A stretch of 64,000 bases of DNA from Lingula anatina (taxonomy: Eukaryota; Brachiopoda; Lingulata; Lingulida; Lingulidae), in the NCBI RefSeq assembly GCF_001039355.2, contig NW_019775528.1:262853-326852 (forward strand), in the 5' to 3' direction. Below the pieces are notes generated by a model. It was not told the DNA's origin and made no database searches. It worked only from the letters and a program-made list of their open reading frames with translations. The first letter of the stretch is position 1. Every line of letters starts with the position of its first letter. The position numbers and the translations under genes were made by a program. Shown piece after piece: positions 1 to 13,718 of the stretch.

Positions 1-3000
1 CTGAATACGAAATACCTCCACGTCTATGGCCGGCGTAGTCGTGATGATATTTTGGTACTGTTCTAAGTAATCAAGACGTTTTTGGCGTTTTTCACCTGGA
101 AGAAAAAGAATGACGATATTTTGATGGCGTTTTTGGTGATTCGGCATGTCGATTACGACAAGTGTCATTTTGAAATGTTAACTGTTTTCACTTGAAGGAA
201 AAAGAAAGGGAGGAAAGTAATGTATATAGTACAATAGGTCATTGGGTGTATGTAGCTTACTAACTGCTTTAAAGTTCCATTCCGCTATTATCAGTGTACC
301 ATATTAAACACCAAACCCAGGTGCAGTGACAATATTATGGACCACTGATTTCTGAAAATTATAACTATCTAATAAAAAATGGCAATACATCTTTCCTTAA
401 GTGTTTGGAAATGGTTCGCTAGTTATGACAAATAATCTGTAGTCTAATCATATGTGATAAAACTAATATAGAATATTCTTTTATATGCCAATTCAGCAAT
501 ACACAATTCTTCATTTGTATGGATACAATAGGATGTTCAAGATATCGCAATGTGTTTCAGTCTTATGTCGTGCTGTCGCGCTCCATATTGTGAATGGAAA
601 TTTAGATGTCATACACATTCATACACCAATTCAGCAGCCCACTAAGCTGTTTTGTATCAAAACAAAGATAATAAAATACGGGTGATGCATATAACTCCGT
701 GCTACGACTATTCCGAATGGAAATTGTATTAGATGTTTTATCTATTCTTCTCCCCATTCTTCAACAGTCCAATAAAATCGAATTGTACGGCTGCAACAGG
801 CCAGGTGGGTCAAAGCATTTACGTTACATCGTGCCGACTTGTGAATGAAATGTTTCGCTGTCATCTTCATTTATATACGTTTGCCAACTCAGATAAACTA
901 TTTATGCCCATACCACAGAGTATGACGGATATGACGGAAAGTGTCGGACTTCTGCCAATAAGATTCTGAAAATATATTTGATTTCCACTTCTTCTATTAC
1001 AGAACACAGCTCTATGCAGCAGATTTTAAAAGAACATATGCTTGTAATACCTTTTGTATTGTATCAATTAGGCCACGAAAGTTTTGAAAAAGATGCAACA
1101 AAACGTTTACATTATCCTACACTATACTCGACATAAGTCCCCATGAATGAAAACATGGGTATAATACACACTTATATACTCATTCATCAATTTACGTCCG
1201 TTTGAATGTTACACAGCTTGAACCTTTAACAAGAAAAGAAAAAGTAGATCAAGAACATCGATTCATGCTTAATTCAGTAATTCTATTATTAGATATAATA
1301 TTAACAGGCCAATACAACTGATACAACGATCTGTTTCTGTTACACTGCACTGTGTCACATGCATATAAAATGTAGTGCTGTGCAATTTACAAATGTGGGT
1401 GGTATCATTATACACCAAGAATGTGAATATAAATAGTAGAACATACAGTACGTAGATATAACAGGTTGATTAATTATTTTCTTTACGACTAGATGATCTG
1501 CAACGTGTCGTTGTGTTTTATGGCGTGTAGTCAACCATTTTGACGTTACGTCAATATTTTTGGCGTTGTGTTATACAACCAGACGTTATATTACGTCGTG
1601 CTCTGTGACATACAACTGGTGCCGTGGGTATATATATTAGCTGTACGCACCTTGTAAATCCGTGACACTTTGCCATATCCCTCCGACGCATGTCCGTAGA
1701 CTTGATGTGGCAATGTCAAAGACAACCTTACCACTACTGGCCCAAGAGCAGGTAAGGTCGCTGTATTTTGCTGAAAAACGATGAAAATAATTCTTACAGA
1801 ACGGCGTAACTTTATTTCCTAATTACACACTTCAAGAAAAGGAAGACGGGTTTTGGTATCAAAATGAAAAATATATTTCCTGGGTCAAACACTATACTTC
1901 ATTAGTAAAAACAAATATAAAAATCTATGATCAACAACGCACTGTCATCATGCATGGCAATCGCTTAAAATATATTCGTCAATATCGTTCTATACTTTAC
2001 ATTGAGTGAATACGGTGAAGTTTGCATAAGGCATTATAAGGGAAGTATCGAAAACACGACGTTAATTTTCAACTATATTTTAATGTATGTAAAAAACAAT
2101 TTTGCATTTTTTAGGATTAAATAACAAAAACAATACTCCTAGAAAATCACAGGCATTATTCTAATATTAAAACTTACAGTTCATATTGAGGAGATCCCAA
2201 AATGAACTAGTACATGGGATATTTTAAAAAAGACGCACAGCAGAGTGATACAAAAATACATCTTTACGAAAAATGAAAATATTTGCAAACTGTCATAAAA
2301 TGAATTCATGTTGCGCATACCTTACACACTGGAGGAGCAATATCCAACACATATTTACATATGTTCCATATTTCCACTACAGTGTTGTCAGCAGACGAAA
2401 GGCATATGGTGTAACTTGATATTTAATTAAAACAGATTTTATCGCTTTTCGACACTTTCCCCTGCAGTCAAAAAACGCTGTATCAAAACACATTTTGATT
2501 ATATTTGTATATGTGTAATAATTCACAGTGGTAAACTCATTTTGTAAAATAGTTATTTGTTTTCTACCTTGGGTTTTTTTTAATAAACTTTTGCTATCCG
2601 AAGGAGCTGTTAGTATTATTTTTAAAATATTTTATTATATTAATCACATTATTAATTTTGCCCTTACTAAATTCATTGCCACCTCGTATGGCTCCAACGT
2701 AACGCCACGATCCTTTTACGATAAATTCAGCTTAGATTGTGTAAACTAGGCATATGCAAGTCATATAATCGAAGAAAATCACAAATCTCTTTTCATTTTT
2801 ACTTCAAAATGTAGCCCCATATGCCTTTAATGGTTTTGAAAGTGCTTTTTTCTGTCATAGGGGCACGTCATCATCTACAGTGAGGTTTTGTGTTGTGCAG
2901 ACACATGTTACATGTAGTAAAATGCACAGCTTTGGTTAAAAAGTCATTTTCTGAGTTTATTTAAAGAAAAAAAAAACGTCAGGAGCACTCCATCTGAAGA

Positions 3001-3312
3001 CTACACAAACATACTTAAAATAATTCTTCGATTATATGGGGGAATGTTGGGATATTCATGAAATCTGAAAAATGTATTGAAGTTTTCGCGTTCGGTTCGG
3101 TTTTGGTCCTGATAATACCGAACAAAATCCAACTGACATTAGCACAGGCGCCTTTTTTCCGTCCATTTACTTAATTTCAATTCCTTTTTATATTATCTTT
3201 TTTTTTGGGGGGGGGGGGTGTCACACTATATACCGTTCATTTTCCATGTTGGACTCAGGCGAAACTGCTGTCAGTTCTTTAAAGCAGTTTTGTCAAATTC
3301 CCTAACACTTAC
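1..3312. other. Non-coding or intronic left end of window
   Basis: Apart from the tentative exon at 1651-1736 I see no supported gene here. If the TSPN-domain gene continues, this is its intron. A run of T followed directly by a run of G lies at about 3199-3220. The open frames at 485-685, 733-969 and 2528-2749 have low-complexity products without recognisable motifs. Confidence 0.6.
1651..1736 (-). CDS. Possible fourth exon of the TSPN-domain gene
   Basis: On the minus strand an acceptor-like GGGCCAG is followed by 86 nt ending at a good donor, ACAAG|GTGCGT. Joined in phase 1 to the preceding exon at 3454-3313, it stays open for its whole length (28 codons, ending GYGKVSRIYK). It resembles no family I know, and a frame this short can stay open by chance. 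The same stretch also has a good donor on the plus strand (GAGCAG|GTAAGG at about 1752), so the strand itself is uncertain. Confidence 0.22.
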
Positions 3313-6300
3313 GTTCCACTTCGGAAGGCTTTCCTGGGTGTGGCGTATCGTTCTCCCAGCCTCGACTGATGGTTGGTAGAGATGGCGTGAGTGACGGACA
3401 AGCAAGACGGGATGCGTCCGAGCCGGGGAGTAGGATTAGTTGCTTTAGAAGACCCTAAAATATCAGTTAACATCAAAAATATATTGCATTGCATGTATAA
3501 ATGTATGATAATACGTTCTTGTTAACATGTATGACACTTACTTTAATAGTGCTAACGTAATTGATTTGCAAGTGACGTTACTTACTATATACTTATTACT
3601 AGGATTTAACCAGTTAATAATTAATATCAATAAATAAAGAAAAAAGATAAGAAAGGGAGAAAAGTGGATATTCTATCGATTAACAGCAGTATGAATATTT
3701 GGATTTTTCTACTTGATGCAATTCATTACACTGAATTGATTCGTCAACGTCTTTCCATTGGCGATATGCACATTGTTGTTGGTTGTATTCAGCCACGCCG
3801 GAAAACTCCTCCTTAATTTCTGATATTTCTGTTCTTTGCAATCAACTCGTAAGCCAACTATCTTGGCTGTCACTGTCAAAACAAATGTGTGCCATTTGCC
3901 ATCGAATATATCAGCCACTTTGAACACTGACGTCCTTTTAGTCCCCGGCGTTGTTTTATAATCCGTATAATCAAAAATTATCCTCCCTTTCGACAGCCTC
4001 AGCCCTAGCTTTACCTCTAGACTTTGCTCGGGCATAAGTGCAAAAATGTATTCGTTGTCAATGGATTCCACTGAATTTGGGGGGAGTTTGAGAGTGACGA
4101 GTATGGAGAATTCTTCGGGAAATATCGAACAGCGTGTGAGGATGTTTGATGCTGGGAATCGAAGTGTTTGAGCCTGCTTGGAGAAGGAAAAAGCGTGGAC
4201 GTAGCCTTCATCGTCATATATAAGATTGACTCCCCGTGGAAGCTGGTACCGATCTGGGACGGCATTTCCGATGAGATATATTGGACGCAGAGCTGAAGAA
4301 CATAAATCAAAAATATTTTGTTAGCAATTGTTATTTTTTCTGTATGAAATGACAAATTTGATGAATGTGTTGAGGTTCGTCTGCGTCTTTATTTTCAAAC
4401 CGATGTCCATTCAATAGGAAAGATAGAATGCATAGCTTGAACATTAATCAAAAGTATTTTGTTAACGTTTATCATTTTTCTTAGCAGAATGGCAGAAAAT
4501 GACAAATGTATTTTGAAATGAGATTTTTTTCAGCCCAGAATATTTCCAACGAATACATTAATCGGAAATATTTTTCAAACTGATTTAAATAAATGGAATA
4601 GATGGATATACAGCAGAGTTGTAAAGCACAAATCAAAAGATTTCAGCGATTATTTATATATTTTTCTTTACTTTGAATGGAAAATAATGCAGAATGTTGT
4701 CTTAATTTGATTAATTTTCAGTTTGGCCTCTGTACATATGTAATGTATATTACAAGATATCATGAATGCAGTTCACTTGAATGTAAACTCAAGTTTTAAT
4801 AAGTAGACCTATCCTTCAAAAAGTTTAATAACTGCCTTATTTTGCTTTGCAAGCGAACGACAGACGTTGTGTAAATGAGGTTTAGAAGAATGAGAATGCG
4901 ACAGGATACATGATGGAATGAACTAATACTTTTAACATTGACTAACATCATGATATCCCAAGAGTTGAGCGTTGTCGGTTACTTCTTTACTTTGCAAATA
5001 TTAAATGGTAACGGGCATCTGATTACGTTTGTCATATTTTCAGGTAGGAAAGCTGGCATGATGCAGAATTTAATGACGATCACTAGAGACCCAATGCCGA
5101 TTTAAATCAGCACGGTTGATAAGATCAAAGGGTACAATTTCAAGATAGAAGGTTTAAGGGCGATAGGTATGATCATAAGCAAATATTTAAGTAGGATACC
5201 AGTACCACTTGCATGCTGTCAAATTCATTCCTGTAACATTTCTCATCTCGCGTAAGCTCTTCTCTCGCTCAACTCAATTTGAATTTTAATGCAAAGAAAA
5301 TCTAATTTTTGGCAAACATTGCATCTTGTAAATCACTTACCAGGACACACCCACTTTATTGAAGATTTGAAAATGACTAACTGCTCTTAACCACCCGGAC
5401 AATGAAGTTCAGTTAGTTTGTTTTCTAATTCTGTGTACTGAGCTGTTTAACCTGTCATAATCACTCAGCTCCCCACCCCTCGACCGTCTCGTGCCAATAT
5501 TTAGTGTCTTAAGTAGATTATGGCGAGTAGTAGGTCTTTATTATTAGTATAGAAAGGCTAGCATGCCTTTCCTACACCACAGAGAGAGAGAGAGAGAAAG
5601 AGAATAGAAAGGCTTGCATGCCTTTCCTACACTACACACACACACACATACACACACACACACACACACACATCTAGAGGGAGAGAGAGAGAGAATGTCG
5701 ATCAGTCGAGCAGTATATCTTAACTACTACAACTATGTTGTATGACAGGTAGAATGCACAGTATACAGCGAGTATATAAATTTGACATTTTAACAAATAT
5801 CTCAGTTTGTCTAGCAGATTTGAATTTAACTGGTAAATTGCCCGTTATTCTCTCCGGCCACTGGGAAACGGACACTATGGTCTATGATATGTGTCGCATT
5901 TCTTCTCCTCGTAAAAATGAACCTCTATAATACTTGGTCTCTTTAATGGACAGCTAGAGAATGCATCGAAAGACTTGATATTACATTTTCTCAAGTCAAA
6001 CCACCTTTCTAAAAACGTTGTTTAACTAGACGTTTTGGCTGGTTGGATGTGCGTGTCCCAGTCTTAGGATGCTGCGGGGGGTAAGCCGACCCTAAACAAA
6101 CACATTCGACAACTGACACTGCTTGACTTCAAACTGATATTTGGAATTTTATTTCTGTCGTCTCTTCAAATTACACCCTGTCGGAAATTGAAATAAGTAA
6201 AGAAGTAGTCATTCAAGGTATGTCACGATTGTTGAAATTAAACAAGATATGGATTTCATATATGTTCATGTTCTCGTATAAAACTGTACCGGTAGGCCTA

Positions 6301-9300
6301 ATCGCTTTGAAAATATTACATTTAGCACTAATTCTTTTTGCGCCATAACTAGGACCATGTTTATAATAAAAAGTGACTTTGGTCGAGACTTCCTTCTTTA
6401 AGTTTCCAGTTCATGTCAGTCATTTACATGAGCAAGTCGAACCGCCCGTTCGCGATTAATTGAATGTGATCAGGCGCTCCCAATACAAGCCGCCCTAGCA
6501 GAAATTTGCCACATAGAATAGCTAAGGGTTCTCCAGGTTAATATGGTAGGCTATAACACTCGGGGTTTCCCAGGTTGAAATGGAATAATAATCTGAGTAT
6601 GGACAAGCAGGTTTTGGTTCATTTCTCTGCTGCACCTGTTGCTCACCTGTTTCAGGGTAATTTAGCTGCACGAAAAATAATTTTCTGCTGTCTCATGCAA
6701 CACCGACATATTCTGAACTGGATCGTCCAGGAGTGGTTTCATATGATAAATGTAAACGTTCCTAAAGTAGATGCAACATAAATTAATTTACATAATTCCA
6801 GATCTTGTCTCCTGGATGCAACCTGGTGTGATTCTCTAATTATTGCCGACACAATCATAATGGGTGGTCGCCCAGGTAACACGAATTTTTTCATACAGTC
6901 CTGTAATTAAATTTAGATAACATGAAATGAGCGGAGGCTAAAGATGCGGCTGTTTCTTGTCAGCGGTGTTAATCTAGGACAATTATGAAGTGATGATTGA
7001 TTGACGTGCATCTAAAAACCAAGGGTCCTTATCGTTCAGACATTTACGCAGCCATTAAAATTCATAAATGAACATTGCTGGGACCTGCTAACTGGTTGTT
7101 GTTCATATCAGCAGAGACGGACAACTAAATGACAAATTGATGCTACTCGTCGATATTGGACTTTTCAGTTCGCGCAGAGAAATAATTGAGTTGTATTAAA
7201 TAGACATCAATTCAAGATCTCTCACGTAACATCCAGAAACTGTATATCCGAAATAAATACACTTCCAGGGTTAAGTTGGAAACGACAAAGTGGGCTTAAA
7301 TTGGAAATTCCTAAAAGCAAATTGTAAAAGAAAGCAGTAGCAAAATTCGCCTTCGGATATGGCAAAATTCTCACCTGCTCGAGCAAGTGTTACGTCACGA
7401 TGGAATTTGCGCACACGAATTACGACATCCCTCTAAACTCCAGACAAACCGTTCGTACATCGCAGAAATTACAAAATCAATAGCCATAAAATTGGATTTT
7501 ATTGGTGCTGTAATAATATACAAGGCAATACCTAAGTAGACAAACAAAGATGGGGCAAGTTTTCATGACTTTCAACCCAAAGGTTGAATTTAGACAATTG
7601 CTCTTTTGCCAATTGGTAAATCTGTTTATTGCCATCCTAAGTTCAGTTACTTATTGAATTTTCACTCCAGTGCCCAAGGAACAAAGCTCAAACGGTACGA
7701 AAATATTTGTTTAAGTGTTTTTTCTACTTCTATCAGATAGCAGAAGTTTAATCTCTAGCATTCGAACTTATCCCATGAATGAGTTGCATTCACCTGCGGG
7801 TTCGATAGAACGGAAGAGAGTTCTTGGGGTTATCTTCTTCTTGTGATAGAGCAATGAAGTTGACACTGTGACAAGCTAAAGTGCAATCTTGAGGATAAGG
7901 CAGACGGGATTTTATACTAGGCTCGCTTAATAAATTGTACATTGTCAGCATTTCAATTTCTAAGGGAATTTAATACTTCAAAGTAGTCTGTGAGATAAAG
8001 AATAAAAGAAATTAAATGAAACGGGAAAATAAGTACCATCACGTATTTTTGATTACCTGAACCAATTCAACATTTCAAATTGTTTAAAGAGCTCAATATT
8101 ATAGTGATTTAATGCCCGCACGGGTTTAATAATTCAATATAATTTATAGCGCCTTGGTTCTCCACTTCATCAATTCAAGAACTATAAAGCATTCTATAAA
8201 AGTTGGTGTAAAATAGGGAACCACCATTAAGAGTGTCTATGTATAACAATGTTCTAAACAACAGGTTTCAGACAAAAAAAAAAGAAAAAAAAGAAAGAAT
8301 GTATCTGGACTAATCGACAGAACGGAATAGAACAATGTCGGTGAGGTGCATTTTTTGTGTGATATATCAATGTTCATTTACATGGTGTGTTACAGATACG
8401 GTGAAATATTTGCCAGGGAGTTAAAGCTACTATGTTCAAATGCACCAGAACCAGAACTAACCTCCCTCAATCTGTCCTGTCAAGTTACATGTTCATTTTT
8501 TTTTTAAGTTTTGAAGTCGTATTTGTATTTAAGTATAGTATGACCGAAAGTTATCCGCGTCACGCAAAGTAAGAATGTGAGAGGCCTCTTCTTCAGAACG
8601 CTTCTTTAATACCTAGTCTATTTCGCAAATCACCTCTCCACAAATATTAATTCCGAATATTTTTCAAAGGAAATGCGCACTTTTACCCGTACTAATAACC
8701 CGTCAAAATGTCACAAGGCGCGTGAACTACCATCAAGAAAATTATGTGCTTTGAGATAACAATATAAACGTCGCTTAGATTACTTTTATGGGGCTCTTTA
8801 ACTATATCGCTGTTTGACGTGCAATCTCTAGATATTGTTGAGAACGAGAGATTATCAACAAAGGGCGCTAATTGTCGACCTCCTCGGACAGCAGCGAGAG
8901 ATCCCGCAATACCCAACTTTTTTGATGGATGTCTGAAGTTTTAACCTCATCTCTCCACAGCTGTCGAGTTCTAGTTTGTCTCCGTTTCAGCAATTTACTT
9001 TGATATATCGTCCGGAAAACGGAAACTTAAGAATGCCTATAAATAATACTTTCTTTCCAAATTAATATTCTTTCTTGGTAGCTTTTGATACAGCTGAGTA
9101 GAAATTTGTCCATGTGAAAGGGGCATCCTTTTGTTGTGGATTTTAGAATTTATTGACCTATTTCAGTTCAGTGGCATTTCTTTGAAGTTCCTTCGGTTTT
9201 ATACCGAAGATAAGACTGATTTTTATTGCCGCAGAATCTTAAAAATAGGTAACTCATAAAATAGACTAACAAACCGAACACCTGATTAATATTTTGGTGG

Positions 9301-9689
9301 AAACGAAGAGATGATTCATTCTTTATCTTTATATCTGTTTTACAGTGTTATATTAGCAGAGATATGAGGGCATTTCCACACAATAGAAAAGTTGGAAAAA
9401 CAGACACAGTAATAAAGACGAGGAGGGATAGTGGTGTCAGATTTTTTAACATGCCCACTGTATCATAGCCTGAGGAGATGCACTATATATCCCGCTTAAT
9501 GAATGTGGTCAGGACACGAAATATATGTTCTAAATCTTACAATGATATAATGATAAATCTTATATCAAATCATGTCTATGGTAACCTACCTGTACATGCT
9601 TTGGGGAAGCTCTGTCCCTCAGCCTGAAGCACGCAGAGTAAGACTAAAACTATGAAACCAACGGGCACCATCGTCCAACTATCTGTCAT
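3313..9689 (-). CDS. Secreted TSPN-domain (collagen or thrombospondin-like) protein, 5' part
   Basis: Three exons on the minus strand join in frame: 9689-9590 (start ATG at 9689), 4292-3730 and 3454-3313. Exon 1 encodes a signal peptide (MTDSWTMVPVGFIVLVLLC then LQAEGQ) and ends at a good donor, ACAG|GTAGGT, in phase 1. Exon 2 begins CT, restoring the frame, and exon 3 joins in phase 0 to give NQFS-GLLKQLILLPG. The fold reads as a thrombospondin N-terminal-like/laminin-G domain: YIFAL near its start, FDGKWHTFVL in the middle, and a final Cys after the LILLPG strand (LACP). Such domains open fibrillar and FACIT collagens, thrombospondins and NELL proteins; which one cannot be settled because exon 3 ends at a strong donor (AAC|GTAAGTG) and no certain next exon or Gly-X-Y repeat is visible down to position 1. 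Intron 1 is 5.3 kb. The product should be extracellular. The exon 2 donor (AGT|GTAATG) is weak but gives the only sensible protein. Confidence 0.75.
4293..9589 (-). other. Intron 1 of the TSPN-domain gene
   Basis: This is the 5.3 kb first intron between the signal-peptide exon and the TSPN exon. It holds the compound microsatellite with palindromic modules at 5549-5695. No other exon, RNA gene or element was recognised in it. Confidence 0.6.
5549..5695. repeat. Compound GA/CA microsatellite with two copies of a palindromic module
   Basis: Two nearly identical modules, at about 5549-5580 and 5603-5635, each contain AGAAAGGCTAGCATGCCTTT or its T variant followed by CCTACAC. Each module is a short hairpin (GAAAGGC paired with GCCTTTC). 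A (GA)n tract separates the copies, and the second runs into (CA)n (about 5634-5672) and then (GA)n (about 5678-5694). Confidence 0.85.
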
Positions 9690-9890
9690 TCGCTGGAGAA
9701 CACCAGTGTAAACTTCGACTTCGCTAAGGTACGCTCAGATGCCTTCTGCCAAAACCCTGACATCCTTGCATAGTTTTGTTATTTTTCATTCAACATCTGT
9801 CGCAAGTTGCGGCGCGTCACACTTGTCTTTTGGTGTCCTTGTTCGTATCTCGTTAAAAGAAACACAGACTGTTTCAAGTTAGCGCGGCGC

Positions 9891-9897
9891 TTATATA
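9891..9897 (-). promoter_or_regulatory. Probable TATA box of the TSPN-domain gene
   Basis: TATATAA on the minus strand lies about 200 bp upstream of the ATG at 9689, inside the palindrome CTTATATAAG and next to a GC-rich stretch (AGCGCGGCGC). Transcription would start near 9865, giving a short 5' leader with no intron needed. The palindrome would read the same on the other strand, but only the minus strand has a gene at the right distance. Confidence 0.45.
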
Positions 9898-11684
9898 AGC
9901 CATATTTTCCAAAAATGCACATCTGCTACATGAGTAACTCCTCGGTGTCTGTCTTGTCCCTTGGTTGAACTTTTCCTCCTTAGATATATAGAATAAGAAA
10001 GAAGCCGGTGTCAGTGTTCAGCTCACCAAGTACAGACTGGCTGAACATTAATACTAAGAAATTGAAACTCCAACCTTTTATGTTGAAACTGCACGCATGA
10101 AGTTCGCTTGTTGATCTTTTGCCCGGTTGTCAACACCGCTGTGACTATTGTAAGACGTAAGAAACACCCGTTTCACGCGTCGCACATTGGTGTCTTGGTC
10201 TCCCCATGTGGAGAGCTGACAGTGTCAACATGATAATATATAGGTAAATGTGCTGGCCTCTTGTGTGTTATCACTATCGCATCAAGGAGAGAAGAAGAGG
10301 ATACAAGTTGGAGTAAAGCTTGGGTTACAAAGCATTGCCGCATCGTCCCCGCCGATCTCTACGTCATAAGAACTTGTGACACCATCATTTATAAATAAAT
10401 GCGCATCGCGTAATTTAAACATCAGACAAGGTGCTCTCCTTCGCTATTGATGTTAAGAAAGTGCCGACAGTTGGTGGGCCTGTGCCTTAAAGCTTAGTTT
10501 TTATGGCTGCTGTCAGCGACAATGACCTCAGGTGGACCCACATGTAGTTGTGGCCTTCCACAGGCGCACGCAGGCGTGGAGTGGAGTTTATGGTGAGATT
10601 GGCCCCCGTGGTTGATCAAACAGACCAGACGTGTGACCGACACGAAGAATTTTTAAGTGCTGCTCACTTTAGAGAACGGTAATCACTTTCAATCCAACCT
10701 CATCGGTTCACTTCCAGCGATAAAGAAAACGGGCTCAGATAGGATATGCCTTGTATTATCATATTTATGTTTAATGTACACTATCTGAACGCAACTTAAA
10801 TTGCCGGTCATGGTCAGTGTTTTATGATATGCTTTGTCGGTACATATTTGCCGCTCAAACTCCCCAACAAAAGGATTGCAACAACACAATCACTAAGTAT
10901 TTTACTCGAGCCTTTGGTTTCAATTGAAGCTCAATAGAAACTCGAGGCTTTTGCTATCAATACATTTGATATTGTATGCATTATCATTGGTAATAAGATA
11001 TGCCGACGTAGTATGCTCGGCTGGCTCAGCAAGAGCCGTATTTCCCCTTAGGTCTTTGCTTTGAAGCCGATACCTGCATTCCTCTAGCCAAAGACCCTCG
11101 CTCACGCTCAGCAACGGATCGCTAAGTGCAAATTAAATTCTATTTTCATTTTATGTCTGATTTGGTTTAACGATAGCACCCTTGTCAGCTCTATTCTATA
11201 GGCTGCAAAGAGCTTTTGCTGCTTCTTCCCCATGCCCCCGTAAACATTTATGAATCTAGACAGATTGGGGTTTTCAAAGACTTAACCCCTAACTGCCCAT
11301 TATATCAATTTCTCGATATCCACGGACAAAGTGAATATCAATCATGAATATTAAAGTGCTGAGACCTTTATAGCACCTAAAAACATCAAAGAAAAGCGAA
11401 ACTTAGCTACTGCCAAAATGTCACGGCGTTTTCTTTTTATGCCTGGCACCTAGTTATATTTGTATGTATGCATCATTTTGATGAGATCTTTATAATAATC
11501 TTCAACCAAACAAACTCTGCTCCGTTTCACGCACTACTATACTTGCGGTATGAGATGAAAACGGGAATTTTGCAGTTGGAATGAAAAGAATGATCATTGA
11601 TGAATGTAAATATGTTGGTTAGTTCATACACCAACTAGTGAACTATTCATACACTTCAACAAGACGTTGGAAATAACGCACACA

Positions 11685-11727
<43 letters not shown>

Positions 11728-11734
11728 GGGGGTT

Positions 11735-11769
<35 letters not shown>

Positions 11770-13534
11770 GGGAAGATTGAACCTGTCCGTAAATCGGATA
11801 GTGATCACACTGTCTGAAGAAAATGCTGCCCGACTAAATTGTGCAAATATTTCTACCACCTGAAATATTTTAGATAACCCCTTTCATTCCAGTTTTGAGC
11901 ACCCGTTCTTAATCAGAGTTTACGTAAGATCGTCAATTTAAGACACCATTGGTAAATTAGATACGAGTTGAAAACTACCTGAGGTTAATTTTATAATCCC
12001 TTTCCTTAAACTTAATTTTCCTATTTATACCAAATAGAATTGCGGGCAATAAACCAATCAAAATGACTCGAAGTTGTAATAGACACGCGTTTAAGGTAGA
12101 TAAACAATCACAAGTACAATTTGAGCAAATAGAAAAGACTTTCATGTCGCATTACCGGGGCAGTGGCCAAAGTTTGTCAGGCGAGAAAAGAATCTTTATA
12201 AGAACTAAACTATAAGAACGGGATTACTGTAACAAATAAACTCCACTCGACAACCCCCCAAATCCTTAGCTTTGATCAAAGAGCCAATTTCTATATGAAT
12301 TATACTATAAAGAGCTCAAGGGTCCCGAACTTGGCAGCGGGGTTGATTTTCCATTATTTACCTCTATTTCGAAAGTGCACAGTGTCAGACCACAAATTAT
12401 GCTATTATAGCTTGTTATTGCCTAAACCATATCTAATATATTAATGCGTGTAAGGAGGTCTATCCCCTTACCGAGTCATTTTCATTTTTACCATGTCATT
12501 TACTTCTGTCATGCAGTATTTTTTAAAATCTAACACTCATTTTGGTATTTGTATTTATTTGTACTCTTTTTTATCTGGTGATGGCTGTTTTTTTTCTTGT
12601 GTGTTACATTCGAAAATTCAATAATATTAGCTTGAAAGCAGATGAACTGGCGGGGAAAACTTCTAACAAACGGATCTTAGTTGCGCTTTAAGTACTTTTT
12701 TTCCATAAAAACCAATTTCAACTTCACATTTCCTCGCATTTGAAAGCATAGGGCGGAAAAACATTTTAGAACGTGTATTTCACCTTTCAAATAATGCTCG
12801 GTATTTCGATATGTGTATATTACAATTCTAAAAAAAAAAAAAAAAAAGAGAGAGAGAGAGAAAATACCCGCCTCTCTGTGTATTGTTAAGATAGACTTAA
12901 TCAATGTATATATAATTTGCGAAAAGCAGATCATAAAAAGTTATTGAAAGAAACGCCAGTCCGTTTAGTTAATATGCCTTTATAAATGATTCTGCTAGTC
13001 ATGGAGTGCGATAGCTTTTTTTAAAAAACAACATTAGTATTTCGTTGTATAACACTTTATAAATCGAGGCCCCTATTTTTTTTCGCAGTTATTTAATGTT
13101 TGTTTGTTTTTTAAATTCTAATTAAGGGGGTGGTTTTATCTTTAGGTTTATTCTAAAAAATACTTAAATAGGGTGTTTGCGTTTGTAAATGCTCGTTAAG
13201 ATCCAAACGTAAGTTAATACTAATTTGTGGTAAGAGATAAGGGCCTATTCATCTGTTGACATCATTGTCAATGCATTAGAGAAAACTTTAGGGTGTCCCT
13301 TTACTTCTCAATCGCATCTACACTTATTCAAAGAACGTTGCATAAATTTAGATATATTCTATATTTTAAGGTTCAAATTAGCAGTGAGCATATACTTTAC
13401 AAGCTTTTGATTGCATCAAATCAATACGAAATCATTGATAAGTGTAAATCTAGCATAAGTTCGTCTTGAAACTCTTCTAACTGGAGATTGAAAAAGACGA
13501 ACGCTGCCAAGGACAGGACAAGCTAGGAAATGGG
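9898..13534. other. Intergenic region with microsatellites
   Basis: No exon could be supported. It contains a (CA)n tract at about 11680-11723 followed by (GA)n at about 11737-11766, and an A-run with (GA)n at about 12832-12862. Open frames here (for example 11656-11859 and 12677-12934, minus) are translations of these repeats. Confidence 0.6.
11680..11766. repeat. (CA)n-(GA)n compound microsatellite
   Basis: About 20 CA units are followed, after a short GGGGGGTTGG spacer, by about 15 GA units. Such tracts are typically polymorphic in length. Confidence 0.9.
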
Positions 13535-13718
13535 AATGTCCTCTATACAACCACATGGAATGGGATGAATCTCACGAAAACATTTTGAATGTTTATGTGA
13601 AAAGGTAAGGTGTATATATGTTGTGTTGTCTGTAATTGATTGAAAGTGGTTTGCATCAACTTGGTAAATCGTTTGAATTACGCAGATATCCGTCGACTGC
13701 CAACGTCTATGCTAATTC

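Noticed and set aside
1713-1751. Possible plus-strand first exon starting MSKTTLPLLAQEQ with donor GAGCAG|GTAAGG
   Set aside because: Very short, no partner exon identified, and the opposite strand also gives an open phase-compatible exon; not enough support for either.
11656-11859. 67-codon minus-strand frame rich in Ser-Leu and Cys-Val
   Set aside because: Translation of the CA/GA microsatellite.
12677-12934. 85-codon minus-strand frame with a poly-Phe run
   Set aside because: Driven by an A-run and GA repeat; no splice sites or motifs.
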